Assembly (NCBI GenBank): GCA_030950835.1
Contig: JAUZQU010000188.1
Coordinates: forward strand, 1 to 6,221
Origin: Mariprofundaceae bacterium
Lineage (GTDB): Bacteria; Pseudomonadota; Zetaproteobacteria; Mariprofundales; Mariprofundaceae
Direction: 5' to 3'
DNA length: 6,221 nucleotides
In this document: one piece after another, positions 1-6,115 of the stretch
How the letters are laid out: every line of letters begins with the position of its first letter
How positions within the stretch are numbered: the first letter of the stretch is position 1
Translations under genes and position numbers: made by a program
The notes under the pieces: model-generated
Seen by the model: the letters and a program-made list of their open reading frames with translations, nothing else
Database searches by the model: none
Told to the model about the DNA's origin: nothing

Positions 1-614
1 ATCCGCCAGTGATTGAAAAAGCATTATCAGCGCGTCATTTGTTGAATTTGATGTTACCCAACCCTTTGGATGCCCAAAGCCAACGCGCACAACAGATGAA
101 AAACCACCGTTGTAATATTCGCCATGGTGAGTGGAAGGCAAGCCGAAGCTCTGCTGCGCCGCAAGCATGGTCACGACCTGTAAAAATGGTCATTGCCGTG
201 TGTTTTTTATGGCTTTTTATCACATGGGGACAAAACATACAGCTTGAACGCACCTACACTGCACAACAAGATGCGATGATAGAGATTTTGCATACAGCAT
301 TGCCTGGTGAGCCAAACATTGATATTTTGGCACAACTCAAACGGGCAACCCATGATGCAGGCGCAGGCACTGGGCAGGGTGTGTTTGATGTGGCTTTGCA
401 GTTGCAGCACATTAGCGAAGTGTTTGCGCAACATGCTTGGCAGATGCAAGAAATCAAAGTGGATAAAAATGGTGTGCTGATGTCAGGAAAAGTGAAAGAT
501 TTGACCACTTTAAATACGATACGCGATCTGCTGGCAGACAAGATAACTAACGATGTGAATATTGCAGACACGGATTTAAGTGGTGATGAAGTGAGTTTTA
601 GGATGCGTTGGTAA
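1..614 (+). CDS. gspL: Type II secretion system protein GspL, C-terminal part (5' end outside window)
   Basis: The reading frame is open from the first base and ends at TAA 612-614, so about 204 C-terminal residues of a longer protein are visible; the GTG at 9 is unlikely to be the true start. GspL is a bitopic inner-membrane protein. Its cytoplasmic domain binds the ATPase GspE, and its periplasmic ferredoxin-like domain contacts GspM. Seen here, numbering from the GTG: the conserved juxtamembrane block of the family (NIRHGEW, about 36-42, like the usual N-L-x-x-G-E-[FY/W]); a hydrophobic membrane segment at about 60-74 (MVIAVCFLWLFITWG); then a periplasmic region with a short helical stretch and a compact C-terminal alpha/beta domain (about 105-201). 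The following gene, GspM-like and overlapping its stop, supports the call. The N-terminal actin-like domain lies upstream and cannot be checked. Confidence 0.85.
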   Translation, partial: PPVIEKALSARHLLNLMLPNPLDAQSQRAQQMKNHRCNIRHGEWKASRSSAAPQAWSRPVKMVIAVCFLWLFITWGQNIQLERTYTAQQDAMIEILHTALPGEPNIDILAQLKRATHDAGAGTGQGVFDVALQLQHISEVFAQHAWQMQEIKVDKNGVLMSGKVKDLTTLNTIRDLLADKITNDVNIADTDLSGDEVSFRMRW

Positions 615-1189
615 TGGTATTAACATGGGCAGCTTTGAAAGAAAATTGGGCGCAACAATACGCTGCTTTAAGCGATAAAGTCACCTTATTATGGGAAGAT
701 AAAGCAGCACCACATTACCATGCTCTGCAAGCTTCGGAACAGCGGATTATCAAGCTAGCCGCCGTATTACTACCCTTGATGATATTGATTTTTGGCGTGT
801 TTTTACCTGCGGCAGATCAACATCAGCGTTGGTTGCAAGATGTATCGAAAATAAGTGCTGACCTTGAGTCTGCCCAAGCCTTGGCAAGCCAAATAGCCAG
901 CAATCCAGCTGCAGGAAAAAATGCGGCGAGTAATAGCAATCAGATGTTGACCGAGGTGGACAAGCTGGCGCGTGAAACAGGGGTACGTAGTTTCATGACC
1001 CGTTTGCGTCCGCAACAAGTGATGGGCGCAGCAGGGCGTTTGCAAGTCCAAATCAAAGCGGTTCCTTACACAAAACTGGTGGCATTTTTAGCAGCCTTAG
1101 CCCAGCATCAACTGCCTATACAAAGCATGAAGATTCAAGTTGCAGGTGAGGGTGTGGTGCATGTGCAAGCGGTATTGGGGAGAAGTTGA
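614..1189 (+). CDS. gspM: Type II secretion system protein GspM
   Basis: This is a 191-residue bitopic inner-membrane protein that pairs with GspL in the assembly platform of the type II secretion machine. I chose ATG 614 because it overlaps the gspL stop as TAATG and has AGGA at 600-603 upstream; the TTG at 608 would add only two residues. The layout matches GspM: a short amphipathic cytoplasmic N-terminus (about 1-44, ending in the SEQRIIKL stretch), one hydrophobic segment (about 45-64, LAAVLLPLMILIFGVFLP), a helical region rich in Ala and Gln (about 68-125), and a C-terminal ferredoxin-like domain (about 130-191) in which VQIKAVPYTKLVAFLAAL is typical of the family. Length is slightly above the usual ~160-180. 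Position between GspL and GspN makes the identification firm although GspM sequences diverge strongly. Confidence 0.87.
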   Translation: MVLTWAALKENWAQQYAALSDKVTLLWEDKAAPHYHALQASEQRIIKLAAVLLPLMILIFGVFLPAADQHQRWLQDVSKISADLESAQALASQIASNPAAGKNAASNSNQMLTEVDKLARETGVRSFMTRLRPQQVMGAAGRLQVQIKAVPYTKLVAFLAALAQHQLPIQSMKIQVAGEGVVHVQAVLGRS

Positions 1190-2049
1190 TGGCAGAACAA
1201 GATAGTTTGTCAGCCCAGAGCTTAACACCGCGTTCTAAGCGTTATTTGCTGGTTATTTTTTTATTGGTTCTGCCTGTGATGTTGTTATTACGCTGGGATG
1301 CTTCGACATGGTTAAGTGCGCAAGTGGATGCGATGATTGAGCAATCTGCTATGGACTTGCATTATAGCAAAGTGGAATTGGCGGGTTTGGGTGTGCGCTT
1401 GCATGATATCCGCGTGCAGCGAGCTGACTTGGTAGAAATCAATGTGGAAACTGTGGTGATATCTTTATCGTTGACACATTTGCTGACTGGAACGCTGGCT
1501 GCAGATGTGGATATGTTATGGTTTGACAATACTTTGAGTGGCAGTGTGTATCAAAGTGATGAGCATATATACATTGAAGATATAGCTGCCGAAGTAGACT
1601 GGTTAAAGCTACTGGATGTACAACAGCAACTGCCTTTTCGTGCTTCGGGTGTGATGCATGTTGTGGGTGATGTGGCATGGCATAAAAATACAGGAAAACC
1701 TGTGTCGGGCAAGTTAGAATTAGGTTGGACAGATGCTATGCTAGGCTTGGCGACACCTGAATTTGCGCTGGGGGATTATGTGTTGGATGTGTATAGTGAT
1801 AGCAGCAAGCAAGCGACTTGGCAGTGGCATATACAGGGTGGAAAAGACGTGGCTTTGGCAGGGGAAGGTATGTTTTATACCACACAAGCATTGCTGCAGC
1901 AATGGACGATGACAGGTGTGTTGGATGTGAATATTGATGCCAGTAATGCTACTTTATCCATGATGGGACAAGCCTTTACAGGTTCTAATCAAGCGAAAAT
2001 ACGCCTTTCAGGGCCGTTATTACGACCACAAACACAGGTTATACGCTGA
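1189..2049 (+). CDS. gspN: Type II secretion system protein GspN
   Basis: This 286-residue protein looks like GspN, an accessory T2SS component found in only some systems; its exact role is not settled. ATG 1189 overlaps the gspM stop (TGATG) and follows a purine-rich GGGGAGAAG ribosome site at 1177-1185, so it is preferred over TTG 1186. Visible features: a basic N-terminus (PRSKR, 14-18), one hydrophobic anchor (about 19-34, YLLVIFLLVLPVMLLL), then a long beta-rich periplasmic region. That region has alternating hydrophobic strands, for example LHYSKVELAGLGVRLHDIRV and the later GKLELGWTDAMLG. It ends in LSGPLLRPQTQVIR, a tail of the kind seen in GspN and related AsmA-like proteins. The family is weakly conserved, so the call rests on the hydrophobic layout plus the gspL-gspM-gspN gene order. 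Its stop overlaps the dnaX start. Confidence 0.8.
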   Translation: MAEQDSLSAQSLTPRSKRYLLVIFLLVLPVMLLLRWDASTWLSAQVDAMIEQSAMDLHYSKVELAGLGVRLHDIRVQRADLVEINVETVVISLSLTHLLTGTLAADVDMLWFDNTLSGSVYQSDEHIYIEDIAAEVDWLKLLDVQQQLPFRASGVMHVVGDVAWHKNTGKPVSGKLELGWTDAMLGLATPEFALGDYVLDVYSDSSKQATWQWHIQGGKDVALAGEGMFYTTQALLQQWTMTGVLDVNIDASNATLSMMGQAFTGSNQAKIRLSGPLLRPQTQVIR

Positions 2050-3773
2050 TGTCATACCTCGTTTTAGCCCGAAAATGGCGGCCACAACGTTTTGCCGACC
2101 TCACAGGTCAGGATGTGGTGGTGCGCACCCTTAAAAATGCTTTAATTAGCGACAAATTAGCCCATGCTTATTTGATGACGGGCATTCGAGGTGTGGGTAA
2201 AACCACGATTTCACGTCTGATGGCGATGGCAGTGAACTGTACGGTAGCCCAAGATGGCGAGCCTTGTGGCACATGTGATGCATGTACCTCGATTGCCCAA
2301 GGCAACAACCTTGATGTGTTAGAAATGGATGCAGCAAGCCATACGGGTGTGGATGATATTCGCGAAATCTTGGATGGGGTGCGTTATCCAGCGGTACACC
2401 TGAAAATCAAAGTATATATCATTGATGAAGCACATATGTTGTCTAAAAGTGCCTTCAATGCCTTGCTCAAAACCTTGGAAGAGCCACCTGAACGGGTGTT
2501 GTTTATTTTGGCGACTACAGAGTCTGACAAACTACCGATTACGGTGCGTTCGCGCTGCCAGCGTTTTGATTTAAGACGTTTGGATGTGGATGAAATCAGT
2601 GTTTATTTGCAACATATTTTGCAAGAAGAGGGCATTACGGCGGCAGAGGATGCTTTGCAAGTGATTGCCAGAGCAGCAGATGGCAGCGTGCGTGACGCAC
2701 TGTCTTTAACTGAGCGTGTTTTAGCCTTTTCAGACAGCAATATTAGCCTTGATGATGTGCAACAATCGTTGGGTTTGATTGGTTCGGCGCAAACGGAACA
2801 GTTGGCGAATGTGGTCTTGGCAGGTGATGCCAAAGCAGCAGTGCAGAGCTTACGTCAAGCCAGAGAGTTGGGCGTTTCACCGGCGCATTTGTTGTTAAGT
2901 TTGTCGGAATGTTTGCATCAAATGATGTGCTGTAAACTTGATGAGAGTTTGATTCCGCAAGGTGTTTCAGAGGCAAGTAAAACCTGGCTGTTGCAGCATG
3001 CTAAGGCATGGAATGAGCAGGCTTTGGATATGCGTTATCAAGTATTGTTGCATGGTTTGCGTGATATTGCTTTGTTGGATGAGCAGCGTGGTGCTGAAAT
3101 GATAGTGATGCGTTTGGCGCATTTAAACAGCATTTCACCTGCGGATAGTACGGTTGAGATTCCTACGATAGTAGAAAAAAAAACATTAAAAAATGAACCG
3201 CCTCAGGCTGTTGTTGCAGCAACAATGCAGAGCAAAGAAGTCGTAGCAAGTTCAGCAGAATCAGTACAAACCATAGCCTCAGAAACTGCAGAACCACAAA
3301 GCATAGAGCCACAAGCCATAGAGTCAGAAATTATAAAATCGCAAGTGATGCCACCACAAGTGGAAGAAGAAGCCGAAGCCGAGACAGTAGCAGTTCCAGA
3401 GGGGAAAACAGCACAAACTTGGGCAGAAGCCATGGCACTATACCACCAAGTGAAAGCTGGGGTGGCAGCGATGTTGGAGCATGTTTATTGCGCCAGTTTT
3501 GCTGATAAAGTCGAATTGCACCTTGATACACATCAGCTTGAGTCTTTGGACAAAGAAACCAGGCAACATTTTCAAACATGGTTGCAACGTGAAGTAGTGT
3601 GGTTGCAACGCAGCGAAGAAAGTGGAGAGAGCTTGTTGCAGCAACAAAAACGTGCACAAGACACCGACCAACGCCAACTTTGGCAACAAGCTGAAGCGGA
3701 TCCTAATGTGCAAGCTGTGCAAGCTGCTTTTGATTGCCGTATTACCCAAGTGCGTGCGCCTGAGACGGATTAG
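2049..3773 (+). CDS. dnaX: DNA polymerase III subunit tau (and probably gamma), clamp-loader ATPase
   Basis: This 574-residue protein is the clamp-loader motor: it loads the beta sliding clamp and, as tau, links polymerase cores and helicase DnaB at the fork. The start SYLVLARKWRPQRFADLTGQ is diagnostic. Seen in order: Walker A GIRGVGKTT (45-53); zinc ligands C64, C73, C76, C79; Walker B VYIIDEAHM (122-130); sensor 1 LATTE (154-158); the SRC arginine-finger motif (168-170); sensor 2 GSVRDALSL (R215); and a helical collar domain to about 365. A low-complexity acidic and Q/E/S-rich linker (about 368-455) and a tau-specific C-terminal region follow. ATG 2049 overlaps the gspN stop and has only a weak AGG at 2036-2038, so translational coupling is likely. 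An A9 run at codons 376-379 probably gives the gamma form. It is not followed by the common partners ybaB-recR. Confidence 0.97.
   Translation: MSYLVLARKWRPQRFADLTGQDVVVRTLKNALISDKLAHAYLMTGIRGVGKTTISRLMAMAVNCTVAQDGEPCGTCDACTSIAQGNNLDVLEMDAASHTGVDDIREILDGVRYPAVHLKIKVYIIDEAHMLSKSAFNALLKTLEEPPERVLFILATTESDKLPITVRSRCQRFDLRRLDVDEISVYLQHILQEEGITAAEDALQVIARAADGSVRDALSLTERVLAFSDSNISLDDVQQSLGLIGSAQTEQLANVVLAGDAKAAVQSLRQARELGVSPAHLLLSLSECLHQMMCCKLDESLIPQGVSEASKTWLLQHAKAWNEQALDMRYQVLLHGLRDIALLDEQRGAEMIVMRLAHLNSISPADSTVEIPTIVEKKTLKNEPPQAVVAATMQSKEVVASSAESVQTIASETAEPQSIEPQAIESEIIKSQVMPPQVEEEAEAETVAVPEGKTAQTWAEAMALYHQVKAGVAAMLEHVYCASFADKVELHLDTHQLESLDKETRQHFQTWLQREVVWLQRSEESGESLLQQQKRAQDTDQRQLWQQAEADPNVQAVQAAFDCRITQVRAPETD
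3175..3196 (+). promoter_or_regulatory. Candidate dnaX programmed slippage site (A9) with early stop in the alternative frames
   Basis: Nine A's (3175-3183) sit in the frame as gaA-AAA-AAA-Aca, giving a perfect A AAA AAA heptamer. After a -1 shift the ribosome would read N-I-K-K and stop at TGA 3194-3196, giving a product of about 382 residues that ends just after the clamp-loader collar domain. In the +1 frame TAA occurs at 3187-3189. Slippage by the ribosome (as in E. coli dnaX) or by RNA polymerase on A9 (as in Thermus dnaX) would both yield a gamma-like protein. A second A6 run (3188-3193) lies just before the TGA. No strong Shine-Dalgarno-like stimulator is visible upstream. Confidence 0.65.
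3208..3230 (+). other. Small hairpin downstream of the dnaX slippery run
   Basis: TTGTTG (3211-3216) and CAACAA (3220-3225) form a perfect 6-bp stem with a CAG loop. An outer CTG (3208-3210) can pair with CAG (3228-3230) across a 2-nt bulge. It starts about 24 nt after the A9 run, farther than the usual 5-9 nt spacing of a frameshift stimulator, so a role is uncertain. The same 15-nt palindrome recurs at 3633-3647 in another codon frame, so it may be only a by-product of Gln, Leu and Ala codons. Confidence 0.3.
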
Positions 3774-3860
3774 AAACATATATCTAGGACAACGCTGGCT
3801 CTGTTGTAATCCCCCTCACGTGCTACCGTAAGCTGAAAACCTACGCCATTCACGTTGTTC

Positions 3861-3908
3861 AAATAAGGTATATTGAGCCCTTGAAATTGGAGCTGACACA
3901 CCTTATTT
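3861..3908. repeat. Perfect 9-bp inverted repeat around the clpB promoter
   Basis: AAATAAGGT (3861-3869) and ACCTTATTT (3900-3908) are exact reverse complements separated by 30 bases. The left arm lies upstream of the -35 box and the right arm covers the proposed -10 box. It does not match CIRCE or HAIR consensus sequences. It could be an operator for an unidentified repressor, or an AU-rich hairpin in transcripts reading through from dnaX; chance is also possible. Confidence 0.5.
3880..3908 (+). promoter_or_regulatory. Sigma-32 (RpoH)-type heat-shock promoter for clpB
   Basis: CTTGAAA (3880-3886) is an exact match to the sigma-32 -35 consensus and is preceded by CC as often seen. After a 14-base spacer, CCTTATTT (3901-3908) matches the CCCCATtT-type -10 box at six of eight positions. 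Transcription would start near 3915, leaving a leader of only about 20 bases before the clpB ATG. ClpB is a classic RpoH regulon member, so position and gene fit. A sigma-70 reading (TTGAAA, 17-base spacer, TATTTC) is possible but poorer. Confidence 0.7.
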
Positions 3909-3923
3909 CTAAGAGAGTACAGT

Positions 3924-3932
3924 GAGGTGATC
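3924..3932 (+). promoter_or_regulatory. Extended Shine-Dalgarno site of clpB
   Basis: GAGGTGATC is a nine-base uninterrupted match to the complement of the usual proteobacterial 16S rRNA 3' end (GGAGGTGATC). Its GAGG core lies six bases before ATG 3934. It fixes the clpB start and predicts strong initiation, in contrast to the weak, coupled site of dnaX. Confidence 0.8.
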
Positions 3933-3933
3933 G

Positions 3934-5979
3934 ATGGATAACAATCGTTGGACGCAAAAAGTCTCCGAAGCAATGCAAGAAGCACAAGTTACTGCGATAC
4001 GTTTGTCGCACCAAGAAGTCGATACACCGCATGTATTGTTTGCGTTGTTGGCACAACAACACGGTCTGGCAACGCAGCTATTGAATCAAGCAGCTGTGGA
4101 TGTGCAGAGTGTACAAAATCGTCTATCACTTACCTTAGCTCAACGTCCAAAAGTCACTGCCAGCGCTGAAGCGGGTAAAGTTTATATTACCCAAGCATTG
4201 AATCAAATGATGGTGAGAGCCATGAATAAGATGCAGGAGATGGGTGATGCTTATGTATCGGTGGAACATCTGCTGTGGGTGATGTTGCAGGATAAAACAG
4301 CAGAAGCAGGCAGAGTTTTGCTGGAATCAGGCTTAAATATGGAGAAATTTGAAGCGGCGTTAATAGCAGTTCGTGGCAACCAGCGGGTGACCAGTGATAC
4401 ACCCGAAGCACAGTATGAAGCTTTAGAAAAATACGGTACAGACCTTGTTGAAATGGCGCGTGCAGGCAAGCTTGACCCTGTGATTGGACGCGATAGCGAA
4501 ATTAGGTCTGTGATTCGGATTTTATCGCGTAAAACCAAAAATAATCCGGTGTTGATTGGTGAGCCTGGCGTGGGTAAAACTGCGATTGCTGAAGGTTTAG
4601 CACAGCGTATTGTTTCAGGTGATGTGCCTGAAGGTTTGAAACACCGCACTATTTTCTCCTTGGACATGACGGCACTGATGGCAGGCGCAAAATACCGTGG
4701 TGAATTTGAAGAACGCCTTAAAGCGGTGCTGCATGAAATCAAAGTGTCGGCAGGGCGTGTCATTTTATTCATTGATGAACTGCATACCATTGTGGGTGCG
4801 GGAAAAACGGAAGGTTCATCGGATGCGGGTAATATGCTCAAACCCATGTTGGCACGTGGTGAATTGCATTGTATTGGTGCGACCACGTTAAACGAACACC
4901 GCCAATACATTGAAAAAGATGCAGCGTTGGAACGTCGGTTTCAGCCTGTATTGGTGGATGCACCAAGTGTGGAAGATACGATTTCGATATTGCGGGGTTT
5001 AAGAGAGCGTTTTGAATTGCATCATGGTGTGCGCATTCTAGATGCAGCGATTGTGGCAGCAGCGACCATGTCCGATCGTTATATTGCAGATCGATTTCTG
5101 CCCGATAAAGCTATTGATTTGATTGATGAAGCATGTGCATCCATTCGCACAGAGATTGATTCTATGCCAGCGGAGTTGGATGCGATTACGCGCAAGGTGA
5201 TGCGTCTTGAAATTGAAGAGGCGGCATTAAAAAAAGAAAGTGATGCGGCGAGTGTGGAACGTTTGGCTGTGTTACGCCGAGAACTGGCTGATTTTAAAGA
5301 AGAACGTGATGTGATGCATGGGCAGTGGCAGGGTGAAAAGCTTGCCCATGATACGTTGCAAGCGGTGCGTGAAGATTTGGATAAAACACGGTTGCATATT
5401 GAAGAAGCAGAACGCAATTATGAACTCGAAAAAGTGGCTGAGCTTAGATATGGGCAACTGCCTGAGTTGGAAGCCAAGCTGAAAGCTTTGGAAGCGTTGG
5501 ATTCAGCCAACGACTTGTTACAAGAGCAGGTGAGCGATGATGAAATCGCCGAAGTGGTGGCGCGTTGGACACATATTCCTGTCAGCCGTTTGCTGGAAGG
5601 TGAACGTGAGAAGGTTTTACGTTTGGAAGCGGTTTTGCATGAGCGGGTGATTGGGCAAAATAAAGCAGTGAAAGCTGTAGCCGATGCTATTCTTCGTGCC
5701 AAAGCAGGTATTCAAGACCCGAATCGACCTATGGGTTCGTTTATCTTTTTAGGCCCAACTGGTGTGGGTAAAACCGAGCTGGCACGCACACTTGCCCACG
5801 CTTTATTTGATAGCGATGAACATATGATACGCCTTGATATGTCGGAATACATGGAGAAACATAGTGTGTCGCGTTTGCTGGGTGCGCCGCCTGGTTATGT
5901 GGGGTTTGGAGAGGAAGGGGTCGAGTCTATAATCATACCATCCATTTGCTTCCCCCCTCACGATGTAACTATGAGCTAA
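3934..5979 (+). CDS. clpB: ClpB protein disaggregase, 3' part lost to an insertion (probable pseudogene)
   Basis: ClpB is a hexameric AAA+ chaperone that, with DnaK, pulls polypeptides out of aggregates after heat stress. Intact family features: N-terminal Clp repeats (about 1-145); D1 Walker A GEPGVGKT (209-216), pore loop KYRGEFEERL (253-262), Walker B VILFIDE (276-282), sensor ATT (316-318) and arginine finger RRF (334-336); the ClpB-specific coiled-coil M domain (about 409-525); D2 Walker A GPTGVGKT (607-614) and GAPPGYVGF (650-658). After F658 (base 5907) the expected EEGGxLTEAVRR...Walker B sequence is absent. Instead 23 unrelated codons run to TAA 5977-5979, within a repeat element. 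About 200 residues, with D2 Walker B, sensors and the C-terminal oligomerisation domain, are missing, so disaggregase activity is very unlikely. The upstream promoter and codons show no other decay, suggesting a recent event or an assembly error. Confidence 0.93.
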   Translation: MDNNRWTQKVSEAMQEAQVTAIRLSHQEVDTPHVLFALLAQQHGLATQLLNQAAVDVQSVQNRLSLTLAQRPKVTASAEAGKVYITQALNQMMVRAMNKMQEMGDAYVSVEHLLWVMLQDKTAEAGRVLLESGLNMEKFEAALIAVRGNQRVTSDTPEAQYEALEKYGTDLVEMARAGKLDPVIGRDSEIRSVIRILSRKTKNNPVLIGEPGVGKTAIAEGLAQRIVSGDVPEGLKHRTIFSLDMTALMAGAKYRGEFEERLKAVLHEIKVSAGRVILFIDELHTIVGAGKTEGSSDAGNMLKPMLARGELHCIGATTLNEHRQYIEKDAALERRFQPVLVDAPSVEDTISILRGLRERFELHHGVRILDAAIVAAATMSDRYIADRFLPDKAIDLIDEACASIRTEIDSMPAELDAITRKVMRLEIEEAALKKESDAASVERLAVLRRELADFKEERDVMHGQWQGEKLAHDTLQAVREDLDKTRLHIEEAERNYELEKVAELRYGQLPELEAKLKALEALDSANDLLQEQVSDDEIAEVVARWTHIPVSRLLEGEREKVLRLEAVLHERVIGQNKAVKAVADAILRAKAGIQDPNRPMGSFIFLGPTGVGKTELARTLAHALFDSDEHMIRLDMSEYMEKHSVSRLLGAPPGYVGFGEEGVESIIIPSICFPPHDVTMS

Positions 5980-6030
5980 GCGTACAGCTATTCTAGCTTG
6001 ATACAATGATAGACCAGACCCCTTTCCTCT
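5910..6030. mobile_element. Short inverted-repeat element (MITE- or REP/RAYT-like) inserted in clpB
   Basis: The left end (5910-5930) reads AGAGGAA-GGGGTC-GA-GTCTAT. The right end, read on the minus strand from 6030 to 6009, is AGAGGAAA-GGGGTC-TG-GTCTAT. The ends thus match over about 21 positions with one single-base gap and a two-base mismatch. The enclosed ~120 bp has no credible gene. GGGGTC(N)nGTCT-type termini resemble sequences I associate with REP-associated tyrosine transposase (RAYT) loci, but that link is from memory and untested; a MITE of another transposase is equally possible. No target duplication is visible. ClpB similarity ends exactly at the left boundary, which argues for insertion. 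Confidence 0.6.
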
Positions 6031-6045
6031 TAGACCCCTTTCCTC
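6016..6045. repeat. Tandem 14-bp direct repeat at the right end of the element
   Basis: AGACCCCTTTCCTC occurs at 6016-6029 and again, identically, at 6032-6045 (16-base period). Both are inverted relative to the left end GAGGAAGGGGTC at 5911-5922. The second copy may be the end of a second adjoining element or a duplication of the terminal sequence. Confidence 0.75.
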
Positions 6046-6054
6046 ATTACTAAG

Positions 6055-6115
6055 CGCAGGCACATTCGCCAGTAAGCTGGCTGGACGTTACTGACGCTCC
6101 GCCTGTATTGCGGGC
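6055..6115. other. Segment with nested inverted repeats, function unknown
   Basis: CAGTAA (6070-6075) pairs with TTACTG (6088-6093), extended by CG (6067-6068) with CG (6095-6096) across a mismatch. Outside this, CAGGC (6057-6061) can pair with GCCTG (6101-6105). GCCTG can alternatively pair with CGGGC (6111-6115). There is no T tract, so an intrinsic terminator is not supported. It could be the terminal structure of a mobile element joined to the clpB break. Confidence 0.35.

Noticed and set aside
3789..3812. ACAAC...GTTGT inverted repeat after dnaX as a terminator
   Set aside because: Only a 5-bp, AT-rich stem with a 9-nt loop, followed by AATCCCCC rather than a T tract.
4387..4389. GTG as internal start of a short ClpB form (as in E. 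coli ClpB)
   Set aside because: A GTG lies near the homologous linker position, but no Shine-Dalgarno sequence precedes it.
4251..4910. Long minus-strand open frame (219 codons) inside clpB
   Set aside because: It is fully antisense to conserved D1 motifs of ClpB; low-quality Ser/Ala/Ile-rich translation typical of an antisense shadow.
5803..6063. Minus-strand 86-codon open frame across the clpB junction
   Set aside because: It runs antisense through convincing ClpB coding and the repeat element, has no recognisable domain and no ribosome site; it is a shadow frame.
6088..6115. Integron attC or intrinsic terminator
   Set aside because: Inverted repeats are present, but there is no GTTRRRY core pair and no T tract.
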